Shown here piece after piece: positions 51,690 to 59,896 of a stretch of 64,000 bases of DNA (the stretch's first letter is position 1; each line of letters begins with the position of its first letter). The notes under the pieces are model-generated. The model made no database searches, was not told the DNA's origin, and worked only from the letters and a program-made list of their open reading frames with translations. Made by a program: the position numbers and the translations under genes. The stretch spans positions 124,001 through 188,000 of the forward strand of contig CALLRW010000041.1 in NCBI GenBank assembly GCA_938014215.1. The letters are read 5' to 3'. Origin of the DNA: an uncultured Alistipes sp. Its GTDB lineage: Bacteria > Bacteroidota > Bacteroidia > Bacteroidales > Rikenellaceae.

Positions 51690-52598
51690 ATGAACGAAAC
51701 GATGGAAGAGGTGATCAAACTCGACAGCGTCGACAAATACAACAAGCTTTTCGGACTGGAGACCCTGCATCCGCTGGTTTCGGTGGTCGACCTTTCGCAG
51801 GCCACCACCTGGCCCGAACACTACCGGATCAACTACGGCATCTACGCCCTTTTTCTGAAGGACATCCATTGCGGCGACATCACCTACGGCCGCCAGCCCT
51901 ACGACTATCAGGAGGGGACGATCGTCTGCTTCGCCCCGGGACAGGTGGCCGAGGTGTCAATGACACAGGGCGCGCGCCCGAAGGCCCACGGCGTGCTGTT
52001 TCATCCCGATCTGATCCGCGGCACGACGCTCGGGCAGGAGATCCGCAAATATTCGTTCTTCTCCTACGAGACGCGCGAGGCACTGCACCTCTCCGAGGAG
52101 GAGCGCGAGACGGTGATGGACTGCCTGCGGAAGATCGAGACGGAGCTCCGCCACAACATCGACAAACACAGCCGCCGTCTGATCACGGCCAACATCGGGC
52201 TGCTGCTCGACTACTGCATGCGCTTCTACGAGCGGCAGTTCACCACGCGCGAGGCCTCGAACAAGGATATCATCGTCCGCTTCGAGCGGCTGCTCGACGA
52301 GTATTTCGACAGCACGGCGCCGCAGGAGTACGGTCTACCGACGGTGCGCTATTTTGCCGAGAAGGTCTGCCTGTCGCCCAACTACTTCGGGGACATGATC
52401 AGCAAGCAGACGGGGCAGACCGTTTCGGAACACATCCAGGCAAAGCTCATCGGACGGGCCAAGGAGATGCTGTTGTCCTCCTCGCGGTCGATGAGCGAGA
52501 TCGCCTACAGCCTGGGATTCCAGTACCCGCAGCACATGAGCCGGATGTTCAAGCGGATCGTCGGCTGCACCCCCAACGAGTTCCGCCTCCGGGCCTGA
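51690..52598 (+). CDS. AraC family transcriptional regulator
   Basis: A 302-residue regulator with an N-terminal effector domain (RQPYDYQEGTIVCFAPGQ) and C-terminal double HTH (VRYFAEKVCLSPNYFGDMIS; SMSEIAYSLGFQYPQHMSRM; FKRIVGCTPNEFR). It is a paralogue of the regulator at 48806. The ATG at 51690 follows the -7 box by 9 bases; a second ATG at 51702 (MEEVIKLDSV) is equally possible. Divergent from the CMD-cupin operon, which it may control. Confidence 0.9.
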   Translation: MNETMEEVIKLDSVDKYNKLFGLETLHPLVSVVDLSQATTWPEHYRINYGIYALFLKDIHCGDITYGRQPYDYQEGTIVCFAPGQVAEVSMTQGARPKAHGVLFHPDLIRGTTLGQEIRKYSFFSYETREALHLSEEERETVMDCLRKIETELRHNIDKHSRRLITANIGLLLDYCMRFYERQFTTREASNKDIIVRFERLLDEYFDSTAPQEYGLPTVRYFAEKVCLSPNYFGDMISKQTGQTVSEHIQAKLIGRAKEMLLSSSRSMSEIAYSLGFQYPQHMSRMFKRIVGCTPNEFRLRA

Positions 52599-52688
52599 TC
52601 CCGACCGCTGCGGAGCAGGGGGCCCCGCTCTGTCGATGACCGACCGGCAGGCGGTCACGCCCCGGAACCGGAGGACCTGTCGCCCGTC

Positions 52689-52769
52689 CGGGAGTCGCTC
52701 CGCCCGACGGAAAATCGCTGTTCGGGAGTCGTTCCGCCCGACGGAAAATCGCCGTCCGGCAGTCGCCCC
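52689..52769. repeat. 34-bp tandem repeat before the sulfatase
   Basis: CGGGAGTCGCTCCGCCCGAC begins a 34-bp unit at 52689, repeated at 52723 and, in part, at 52757 (2.4 copies). It lies just upstream of the sulfatase gene. Confidence 0.8.
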
Positions 52770-52817
52770 GGGCCTTTCCGAATGAAACCCAACCTGAAAC
52801 CTGATATGGATCCACAC

Positions 52818-54284
52818 ATGAAAAATTCGATCAACCGAGGACTGGCGCTGGCGCTGGCCTCAGCCGGAGCTGCCTCCTGCAGCAGCCAGCCGGCCACGCC
52901 GCCGCTGGAGCGGATGAACGTCATCTACATCCTGGCCGACGACCTCGGCTACGGCGATCTGGGCTGCACGGGCAGCACCAAGATCCTCACCCCGAATATC
53001 GACCGGATGCGGGCCGAGGGGATGCTCTTCACGCAGCACTATTCGGGCTGCACGGTCAGTGCGCCGTCGCGCTCGGCACTGATGACGGGGCTCCACACGG
53101 GCCATACCCCCATCCGCGGCAATCTGGAGATCGAGGGTGAGGGCCAGGCTCCGCTTCCGGCCGGCACCTGGACACTGGGACGGATGTTCCATGAGGCGGG
53201 CTACGTCACCGGGGCCTTCGGCAAATGGGGGCTCGGCTATCCGGGTTCCGAGGGGGATCCCGTCTATCAGGGATTCGACCGCTTCTTCGGCTACAACTGC
53301 CAGCGGCAGGCCCACCGCTACTATCCCGACCACCTGTGGAGCAACCTGGATCGGGTCGAACTCGAGAAGAATCGCGACGGAGCCTGCGGCACCTATGCTC
53401 CCGATCGGATCCAGCAGGAGGCGCTGCAGTTCATCCGCGAGAATCGCGACCGTCCCTTCTTCCTCTACCTGCCGGTGATCCAGCCTCACGCCGAGCTGCT
53501 GGCTCCCGACGACGAGATCCTGCGTTCGTACCGGGGCAAGTTTGACGAGCGGCCCTATGTCAACAAGGGGGGCGACTATCGTCCCGGACCGGTCCTGTCG
53601 AACTACTGCTCGCAGGCGGAGCCCTACGCCACTTTTGCGGCAATGGTCACGCGTATCGACCGCTACGTGGGTGAGGTCTTTGCGCTGCTCCGTGAATTGG
53701 GGCTCGACCGCCGTACGCTGGTCCTCTTCACGAGCGACAACGGCCCGCACCGCGAGGGGGGAGCCAATCCCGACTATTTCGACAGTTACGGTCCCTTCCG
53801 GGGTGTCAAGCGCGACCTCTACGAAGGGGGAATCCGTCTGCCGCTGATCGCGTGGGCGCCGGGGCGGATTGCGGCCGAAAGCACCAACGATCATGTGTGT
53901 GCCTTCTGGGACATGCTGCCGACCTTTGCCGAGGTGGCCGGCGTGGAGCTTCCCGATACGCTGGCTACGGACGGCATCTCGATTGTCCCGGCGCTGACCG
54001 GCCGGGGGCTCCAGCCCGAACACGACTACCTCTACTGGGAGTTCCACGAGGGGGGTGGCAAGCAGGCTGTCCGGCGGGGCGAGTGGAAGGCCGTCCGCCA
54101 GAATGTGCAGAGCAACCCCGAGGGGCCGATCGAGTTGTACGATCTGAGCCGCGATCTGCATGAGGATCACAACGTGGCGGAGAGCCATCCGGCACTGGTC
54201 CGCGAGATGGATTCGCTCATGCGCGCAGCCCGGACCGAATCGCCGCTCTTCCGCTTCGGCAATCCGCCGCTTACGATCGAGTGA
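52818..54284 (+). CDS. S1-family sulfatase lipoprotein (S-type)
   Basis: A 488-residue sulfatase with lipobox GAASC (Cys21), catalytic Ser81 in SAPSR and metal residues in ILADDLGYGDLG and TSDNGPHREGGA. It is the closest relative, and the same length, of the sulfatase at 35882 (HTGHTPIRGN, FGYNCQRQAHRYYPDHLW). Two in-frame ATGs lie upstream (52782, 52806), but the one at 52818 starts a normal lipoprotein signal. It stands alone between a tandem repeat and a terminator, so it is not in the galactosidase operon. Activation needs an anSME elsewhere in the genome. Confidence 0.94.
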   Translation: MKNSINRGLALALASAGAASCSSQPATPPLERMNVIYILADDLGYGDLGCTGSTKILTPNIDRMRAEGMLFTQHYSGCTVSAPSRSALMTGLHTGHTPIRGNLEIEGEGQAPLPAGTWTLGRMFHEAGYVTGAFGKWGLGYPGSEGDPVYQGFDRFFGYNCQRQAHRYYPDHLWSNLDRVELEKNRDGACGTYAPDRIQQEALQFIRENRDRPFFLYLPVIQPHAELLAPDDEILRSYRGKFDERPYVNKGGDYRPGPVLSNYCSQAEPYATFAAMVTRIDRYVGEVFALLRELGLDRRTLVLFTSDNGPHREGGANPDYFDSYGPFRGVKRDLYEGGIRLPLIAWAPGRIAAESTNDHVCAFWDMLPTFAEVAGVELPDTLATDGISIVPALTGRGLQPEHDYLYWEFHEGGGKQAVRRGEWKAVRQNVQSNPEGPIELYDLSRDLHEDHNVAESHPALVREMDSLMRAARTESPLFRFGNPPLTIE

Positions 54285-54396
54285 TTCCCGTAGAAATGCG
54301 ACTTCCGGGATCTTCTTGGACTTCTTGCTCAAACCGGTATTCATGGCTTCGAAGAACGATCGTCCGTACGGGCAACCGGCTTCGACCCAACACTAG

Positions 54397-54435
54397 AAAA
54401 CCCCGGACACCAGACATGGTGCCCGGGGTTTTTTT
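54397..54435 (+). terminator. Rho-independent terminator of the sulfatase
   Basis: AAAACCCCGG-A-CACCA pairs with TGGTG-C-CCGGGGTTTTTTT: a long GC stem with an A/C mismatch and seven Ts. Confidence 0.88.
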
Positions 54436-54512
54436 GCGGGATCGTACTCGATTGCGCCCCATACGTCGGGGTCGCTTCTTCTTGGTTCAGGCCTCTCCGG
54501 CCGGTCCGCCTC

Positions 54513-55691
54513 TCAGACGCGCCGGCCGAAGAGGGTGATGGCGAGAGATGCGAGGGTGAGTAGTGCGCCGGCGCCGATGACTCCCGTCCATCCGAAGAGG
54601 GCCCAGGCGCTGCCGGAGAGGAGCGTACCGAACGATCCGCCGATGAAGTAGCAGCACATGAAGATCGTGTTGATGCGGTTCGAGGCCGAAGGGCAGAGTT
54701 CGAAGAGCGTGGCCTGGTTGCTGAGCTGGATGCACTGCATGCCGATGTCGAGCAGCAGGATCCCGGCGATGATCGGCAGATAGTGGTCTGCCCCGGCCAG
54801 GAAGAGCCCCCAGGCGGCGAGTTGCAGGGCGGCGCCGATGCAGTTGAAGCGGAAGATGCCGACGCGGGCGATGTAGCGGCCGACGAAGGTGGCGGTCACG
54901 GCGCCGGCCACACCGCACAGGCCGAGCAGTCCGACGATGTCGCTTCCGGCGTGGAAGGGTTCTCCGGCCATCTTGAAGGCGAGCGACGCCCAGAAGCAGA
55001 GGAACGATCCGAAGGCGAGGGCCGCCCGTGCGGAGTGCACGCGGAGTTGGGGATAGCGGCCGACGAGCGTCAGCAGCGAGCGCATCAGGGCGCCGTACGA
55101 CCCCGAGAAGTTGGGCCGGGCGTCGGGCAGGATGCGGAAGACGGCGATGGCCGAGAGGATCATCAGCCCGGCGGCGATGAGATACATTTCGCGCCATCCG
55201 AGCCATTCGCCGACGGCGCCGCTGACCACGCGGGAGGCGAGTATCCCGGTCAGCAGTCCCGAGAGGACGACGCCGACGTTTCGGTTTTTCCGTTCCGGAC
55301 GCGAGTACTGGGCGGCCAGCGGGATGAAGAACTGCGGCACGACGGAGCAGACGCCGATGACGAACGAGCTGACGTGTACGGTCCGGATGTCGGGTGCTGC
55401 GGCCGTGGCCAGCAGGGCGAGGATCAGCAGCGTGAAGTCGGCGATCAGGATTCTGCGGCGGCTGTAGAGGTCGGCCAGCGGGATGAGGAAGAGCAGCCCG
55501 AGGGCGTATCCGCACTGGGCGAAGAGGGCGATGTGGTTGGCGGCGAGGGTCGAGGTACCGAGATCCTGGCGGATCATCTCCAGCAGGGGCTGGTTGTAGT
55601 AGAGGTTTGCCACGGAGACGCCGGCGATGACGGCCAGCGTATAGAGCAGGCGGTCGGGGAATCCGGCGCCCTCCTTGAGTTGCGATTTCAT
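54513..55691 (-). CDS. MFS transporter
   Basis: A 392-residue major facilitator with twelve hydrophobic segments. The opening LAVIAGVSVANLYYNQPLLE and the A-motif-like PLADLYSRRRILIADFTLLI mark the YgaY/YnfM-like sugar or drug exporter group. Exact substrate unknown. It has a minus-strand TACCTTTG box 20 bases upstream and is convergent with the sulfatase at 52818. Confidence 0.9.
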   Translation of the reverse strand: MKSQLKEGAGFPDRLLYTLAVIAGVSVANLYYNQPLLEMIRQDLGTSTLAANHIALFAQCGYALGLLFLIPLADLYSRRRILIADFTLLILALLATAAAPDIRTVHVSSFVIGVCSVVPQFFIPLAAQYSRPERKNRNVGVVLSGLLTGILASRVVSGAVGEWLGWREMYLIAAGLMILSAIAVFRILPDARPNFSGSYGALMRSLLTLVGRYPQLRVHSARAALAFGSFLCFWASLAFKMAGEPFHAGSDIVGLLGLCGVAGAVTATFVGRYIARVGIFRFNCIGAALQLAAWGLFLAGADHYLPIIAGILLLDIGMQCIQLSNQATLFELCPSASNRINTIFMCCYFIGGSFGTLLSGSAWALFGWTGVIGAGALLTLASLAITLFGRRV

Positions 55692-55711
55692 GTCGGGTGG
55701 AATTTTCGTTG

Positions 55712-55719
55712 CAAAGGTA
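55712..55719 (-). promoter_or_regulatory. -7 promoter box of the MFS gene
   Basis: TACCTTTG on the minus strand, 20 bases before the ATG at 55691. Confidence 0.55.
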
Positions 55720-55839
55720 GGCAGAAAAGAGCAGACTTCCTAGAGCTGTACCTCGGATGGAAAAATGTCCTGAGATGCGATTTTCCGGTCCAAACGGACG
55801 ATTTTTGTTAAACTTACGTCCTCATTTTGCAAACGGATT

Positions 55840-57045
55840 ATGGCAACAGTACAGGTAAAATTCCGCAAATCAACCCTCCCCGCCGGTCGGGGAAGCATCT
55901 ACTATCAGGTGGCCCATCGCGGCCGCATCCAGCGCATACGCACTCCGATTCGCCTCACGGCGGAGGAGTGGGAGTCGGCGCGCCGGGCGTTGACGGACTC
56001 GGCTCCCCGATCGATCGTCCAGTTCCGCATCGACCGCGACGTGGCGGAGTTGCGACGGCTTGCTCAGCGGCTTGAACGCTCCGATGCGGAGTTCGACGTG
56101 GCGGAGGTGGCGCGTTGTTTCCGCCAGCCGCCCCACGAACCGACGATTCTCGCCTTCATGCGGCGGGAGATCGAGCTTCTGCAACATGGCCGGCGTTACG
56201 GTACGGCCCGCAACTACCGTCGGGCGATGAACAGCCTGGCGGTTTATCTCGAGGGGGAGGATCTCCCCTTCCGCGCGCTGACCGAATCACTCGTCGGGGA
56301 GTACTGCGCGAATCTCGAGCGGCGGGGCGTGGTCCGCAACACCGTTTCGTTCTACATGCGCATCCTGCGGTCGGTCTACAACAAGGCGGTGCGCCAGCAT
56401 CTGGTCGAGCAGACCTACCCCTTCCGCGGGGTCTATACCGGGGTCGACCGCACGCGCAAACGGGCCGTCGACGAGCGGGTCATCGTGCGTCTTTACCACC
56501 TCGACCTGCACCATTCGGCCTCGCTGATGCGGGCGCGCGACTACTTCATCTTCAGCTACTGCACGCGCGGGATGGCCTTCGTCGACATGGCCTATCTGCG
56601 CAAGACGAACATCCGCAACGGCACGATCAGCTACGTGCGCCACAAGACGCGCCAGCAGCTGAGCGTGCGGATCGAACCCGTCGTGCAGCAGATCCTCGAC
56701 CGCTACGCCGATCCAACGACGCCCTACGTCTTTCCCATTCTGCGGGCGGAGGATCCGGCCGCGGCCTTTTTGCAGTACCAGACGGCGCTCAACTACTACA
56801 ACCGCCAGTTGAAACGCCTCTCCGCCCTGCTCGGACTCGACTGCAGCCTCTCCTCCTACACGGCGCGCCACAGCTGGGCGACGGCGGCCCGCAACCACGA
56901 CATCCCGATCTCGGTCATCAGCGCCGGCATGGGCCATACCTCCGAACGGACGACACAGATCTACCTCTCGCTGCTCGAAAATTCGGTGATCGACCGGGCC
57001 AACCGTCAGATCACCTCGCTGCTGGGCGATGCCGCGGGGCTTTGA
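55840..57045 (+). CDS. Complete tyrosine recombinase (Bacteroidales integrase/invertase type)
   Basis: A 401-residue site-specific recombinase with an N-terminal arm-binding domain (GRGSIYYQVAHRGRIQRIRT), core-binding domain (about residues 105-195) and catalytic domain. Active-site residues are Arg243 (YCTRGMAF), a Lys in RHKTRQQ, box II YTARH (Arg343, His344), His366 in GMGHTSERT and the nucleophile Tyr375 in TQIYLSLL. Family members either integrate elements or invert promoters for phase variation. No element or clear inverted repeats were found beside it, so it may act on a distant site. Confidence 0.93.
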   Translation: MATVQVKFRKSTLPAGRGSIYYQVAHRGRIQRIRTPIRLTAEEWESARRALTDSAPRSIVQFRIDRDVAELRRLAQRLERSDAEFDVAEVARCFRQPPHEPTILAFMRREIELLQHGRRYGTARNYRRAMNSLAVYLEGEDLPFRALTESLVGEYCANLERRGVVRNTVSFYMRILRSVYNKAVRQHLVEQTYPFRGVYTGVDRTRKRAVDERVIVRLYHLDLHHSASLMRARDYFIFSYCTRGMAFVDMAYLRKTNIRNGTISYVRHKTRQQLSVRIEPVVQQILDRYADPTTPYVFPILRAEDPAAAFLQYQTALNYYNRQLKRLSALLGLDCSLSSYTARHSWATAARNHDIPISVISAGMGHTSERTTQIYLSLLENSVIDRANRQITSLLGDAAGL

Positions 57046-57239
57046 CGGGGGATGCCGCATGCCGATCCCCGCCTTTGTCGTCCTTCCTCCGCCGACCTCC
57101 CTCCGGATCGGCGCCGGACCGCCGCCCACCGCGTCGTGCCGGTTCGGATCCGTCCGGTCGCCCCGCCTTCGTGCACCGCCCGAGGCTTCCGGCCGTGCCG
57201 CGTTTTCTGAAAAATAGTGGAATTTTCGGACCGAAATCG

Positions 57240-57247
57240 TATCTTTG
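57240..57247 (+). promoter_or_regulatory. -7 promoter box almost touching the luxC-like start codon
   Basis: TATCTTTG, an exact TAnnTTTG match, ends 5 bases before the ATG at 57253. Confidence 0.55.
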
Positions 57248-57252
57248 CGTCC

Positions 57253-58251
57253 ATGAAACACGTCATATCGATCTTTACCGAACTGGGCGCACGCCTTGCG
57301 TCGTTCGGCAGCGATGCCTCGACCCGCCGGCTCATCGACGCGGCCCATGCCGCCAATGGCTGGTTCCTGCCCGGGGAGATCCTCCGGGCCGTGCGGGCGA
57401 TCGAGGGTGAGATGCTGCGCCGCGACCGCCTCGAGGCGTGGCTGGCCGCCTACCCCGCCCTGCTGCAGCCCCACACGCCGCGCAACGTGCTGGTCATCAT
57501 GGCCGGCAACATTCCGCTTGTGGGCTTCTTCGACCTGCTGTGCGTACTTGTCGGCGGCCACCGCTGTCTGGTCAAACCCTCGAACAAGGACCGTGTACTG
57601 ATGGAGTATGTGGTCGGTGAACTGCGGCGGATCGAACCGTCGCTTCCCGTCGAACTCTACGACGGAAGCCAGCCCGTCGAGGCCGTCATCGCCACGGGCA
57701 GCGACAATGCCAACCGCTATTTCCGGGCCCGTTACGCCGGGATTCCCTCGCTGCTGCGGGGCAGCCGCCAGTCGGTGGCGGTGCTTTCGGGCGCGGAGAG
57801 CGACGCGCAGTGGCGCGGCCTTGCCGACGATATCTGGGCCTACTCGGGGTTGGGGTGCCGCAACGTCTCGCTGCTCTTCCTGCCGCAGGGGGTCGCACCC
57901 CGGCTGCAGATGCCGGCGATGAACCCCAAATACCGCCACAACTACCTCCAGCAGCGGGCGCTGCTCGAGATGCAGCGTCAACCCTTCACGGATCTCGGAT
58001 CGGCCGTGCTGGTCGAACAGCGCGAGTTCCCGAACGCCCTGAGCCGCATTGCCTTCACGCGCTACGAGCGGCTGGAGGAGGTCTCCGCGTGGCTTGCGGC
58101 GCACGACGACGAACTGCAGTGCGTGGTGACCGACTGCCTGCCGCACAGCCGCCGCGTGGCATTCGGGCGGGCGCAGTCCCCGGCCCTCACGGACTACCCC
58201 GACGATCGCGACGTATTGGCGTGGCTCATGACGCTGCATGAAAAAAAGTAG
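57253..58251 (+). CDS. LuxC-like acyl-CoA reductase
   Basis: A 332-residue protein of the LuxC/acyl-CoA reductase family, which reduces fatty acyl-CoA (or acyl-protein thioester) to aldehyde using NADPH. It retains the nucleotide-binding region (ASNIPLV-like: VIMAGNIPLVGFFDLLCVLV), a KPSNKD loop, and the putative catalytic Cys202 in YSGLGCRNVSLL. LuxC proper is about 480 residues; this short version is common in Bacteroidota and has no LuxE/LuxD beside it here. The TAG stop overlaps the promoter of the next gene. Confidence 0.85.
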   Translation: MKHVISIFTELGARLASFGSDASTRRLIDAAHAANGWFLPGEILRAVRAIEGEMLRRDRLEAWLAAYPALLQPHTPRNVLVIMAGNIPLVGFFDLLCVLVGGHRCLVKPSNKDRVLMEYVVGELRRIEPSLPVELYDGSQPVEAVIATGSDNANRYFRARYAGIPSLLRGSRQSVAVLSGAESDAQWRGLADDIWAYSGLGCRNVSLLFLPQGVAPRLQMPAMNPKYRHNYLQQRALLEMQRQPFTDLGSAVLVEQREFPNALSRIAFTRYERLEEVSAWLAAHDDELQCVVTDCLPHSRRVAFGRAQSPALTDYPDDRDVLAWLMTLHEKK

Positions 58252-58259
58252 TATATTTG
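58252..58259 (+). promoter_or_regulatory. -7 promoter box overlapping the end of luxC-like gene
   Basis: TATATTTG, an exact TAnnTTTG match, begins directly after the upstream TAG stop (58249-58251) and ends 26 bases before the ATG at 58286. Confidence 0.6.
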
Positions 58260-58285
58260 TAAAAAGATCCTAAAATTTTATTGCC

Positions 58286-58798
58286 ATGTCGATGGTTTTC
58301 CGCTTCCGGATGTTGAGCGACGAGAACGACCGCTTCGTACGCGATTACGAGGTGATGTACGATACGACGCTCCTCGATTTTCACCGGTTTATTCTGCAGT
58401 CACTCGAGTACGAGGAGTGCATGGCGTCGTTTTTTACGGCGGATGAGCGTTGGGAGAAGAGACGCGAGTTTACACTGATGGATATGGGTGACGGATCGGA
58501 GGAGGCGCCCGAAACGATGGACCGGGTGACGCTCGGCCAGTTGATCCACCACCACCGCGACCGTCTGATCTACCTGTTCGACCTCTTCGGCGACAGGGCC
58601 TACTATCTCGAGTTGACGGGAGTCTACGAGGCGGACGACGAGGCCTCCTACCCGCGTGAGATCTATGCGCAGGCCGAGGCTCCGGACCAGTACGATCCCT
58701 CGAAAAATCGCGACGAGGAGGAGGGTTCGGCCTTTGACGAGATCATGGACGAGTTCAAGGACTTCGAAGGTGACGACTCCTACGACGATGAATACTAA
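58286..58798 (+). CDS. Plasmid pRiA4b ORF-3-like acidic protein
   Basis: A 170-residue cytoplasmic protein. The N-terminus (VFRFRMLSDENDRFVRDYEV) and TLLDFHRFILQSLEYEE match the pRiA4b ORF-3/TnpR-like family, whose function is unknown. The C-terminal third is very acidic (EEEGSAFDEIMDEFKDFEGD). No catalytic residues are seen. Its stop overlaps the miaA start by 11 bases, so the pair is translationally coupled; this pairing is common in Bacteroidota. Confidence 0.88.
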   Translation: MSMVFRFRMLSDENDRFVRDYEVMYDTTLLDFHRFILQSLEYEECMASFFTADERWEKRREFTLMDMGDGSEEAPETMDRVTLGQLIHHHRDRLIYLFDLFGDRAYYLELTGVYEADDEASYPREIYAQAEAPDQYDPSKNRDEEEGSAFDEIMDEFKDFEGDDSYDDEY

Positions 58799-59693
58799 GT
58801 GGTTGCTGGTGATCGTCGGGCCGACGGGTTCGGGTAAGACGGATCTGAGTATCCGCCTGGCGCAGCACTACGGCGCACCGATTCTCTCGACCGACTCCCG
58901 TCAGCTCTACCGCGGTATGCCCATCGGCACGGCACAGCCCGATGCCGAACAGCTGCAGGCGGTTGAGCACCACTTTATTGCCTCGCATGATATCCAGGAG
59001 GATCTGAGTTGCGGGCAGTATGCCACACAGGCGCTGGCGTGCCTCGAGCGTCTCTTCGCCACCCACGACCGGGTGGTAGCTGTCGGCGGTTCGGGACTCT
59101 ATGTCAAGGCGTTGTGTGACGGGATGGACGACCTTCCGCAGGCGGATCCCGCGTTGCGGGCCGCGTTGATGCGCCGTCTTGCCGACGAAGGGGTCGACGC
59201 GCTGGCAGAACAGCTCCGCGAGTTGGATCCGTGCTATTACGAGGAGGTTGACCGCCGGAATCCGGCCCGGGTGCTGCGCGCCGTGGAGGTGTGCCTGCAG
59301 ACCGGGCGCCCCTACTCCGAACAGCGGACCGGCCGTCGCCGGAAGCGGCCGTTCGAGGTGGTGAAGATCGGGATCGACCTGCCGCGGACGGAGCTCTACG
59401 AGCGGATCGACCGCCGGGTTGACCGGATGCTGGCCGACGGACTTGAGGCCGAGGCGCGGGCACTCTACCCCTATCGTTCGCTGAATGCTCTGCAGACGGT
59501 GGGCTACCGCGAATTTTTCGACTACTTTGACGGTCGGACGAGCTACGAAGAGGCCGTCGAACTGATCAAACGCAATTCGCGGCGTTATGCCAAACGGCAG
59601 TTGACATGGTTTCGTCGCGATCCCGAGATCCGGTGGTTCCATCCGACGGAGGATGCAGCGATGATTGCGCATATCGATGCGATGAGTCGTTAA
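58788..59693 (+). CDS. miaA: tRNA dimethylallyltransferase
   Basis: Transfers dimethylallyl to A37 of tRNAs that read UNN codons. The 301-residue protein has the P-loop GPTGSGKTDLSIRLA near the N-terminus, STDSRQLYRGMPIGTAQP, AVGGSGLYVKALCDGMDDLP, and the tRNA-binding segment QTVGYREFFDYFDG with RRYAKRQLTWFRRDP. ATG at 58788 overlaps the preceding gene. It is followed by tRNA-Leu(UAA), itself a likely MiaA substrate. Confidence 0.96.
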   Translation: MNTKWLLVIVGPTGSGKTDLSIRLAQHYGAPILSTDSRQLYRGMPIGTAQPDAEQLQAVEHHFIASHDIQEDLSCGQYATQALACLERLFATHDRVVAVGGSGLYVKALCDGMDDLPQADPALRAALMRRLADEGVDALAEQLRELDPCYYEEVDRRNPARVLRAVEVCLQTGRPYSEQRTGRRRKRPFEVVKIGIDLPRTELYERIDRRVDRMLADGLEAEARALYPYRSLNALQTVGYREFFDYFDGRTSYEEAVELIKRNSRRYAKRQLTWFRRDPEIRWFHPTEDAAMIAHIDAMSR

Positions 59694-59705
59694 ATGGTGC
59701 GGTGA

Positions 59706-59737
59706 TTTGGACAATTGGCAAAAAAGTAGTACTTTTG
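59706..59737 (+). promoter_or_regulatory. Complete -33/-7 promoter of tRNA-Leu
   Basis: TTTG (59706-59709) and TACTTTTG (59730-59737) are separated by 20 bases and end 26 bases before the tRNA. Confidence 0.72.
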
Positions 59738-59763
59738 TCGCTGTCCTTTTCAGAAAGGGCTGC

Positions 59764-59852
59764 GCCCGGATGGTGGAATCGGTAGACACGCCGGACTTAA
59801 AATCCTGTGGCCAGTAATGGCCGTGCCGGTTCGACCCCGGCTCCGGGTACCA
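59764..59852 (+). tRNA. tRNA-Leu (UAA)
   Basis: A class II tRNA with acceptor GCCCGGA paired with TCCGGGT (G-T at one end), a D-arm, anticodon loop ACTTAAAA with TAA at 59798-59800, a long variable arm (GTGGCCAGTAATGGCC), T-arm GGTTCGACCCC and encoded CCA at 59850-59852. Its 3' end borders an AT-rich island. Confidence 0.96.
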
Positions 59853-59855
59853 GCA

Positions 59856-59896
59856 AAAAATCCCAAACGATTGACTTACAGTTGTTTGGGATTTTT
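59856..59896 (+). terminator. Terminator after tRNA-Leu
   Basis: AAAAATCCCAAAC (59856-59868) pairs with GTTTGGGATTTTT (59884-59896) across a short loop. Confidence 0.85.

Noticed and set aside
55745..55840. Invertible promoter repeats next to the tyrosine recombinase
   Set aside because: Only short arms (for example GGAAAAAT with ATTTTCC near 55760-55790) were seen; these are too short to call recombination sites.
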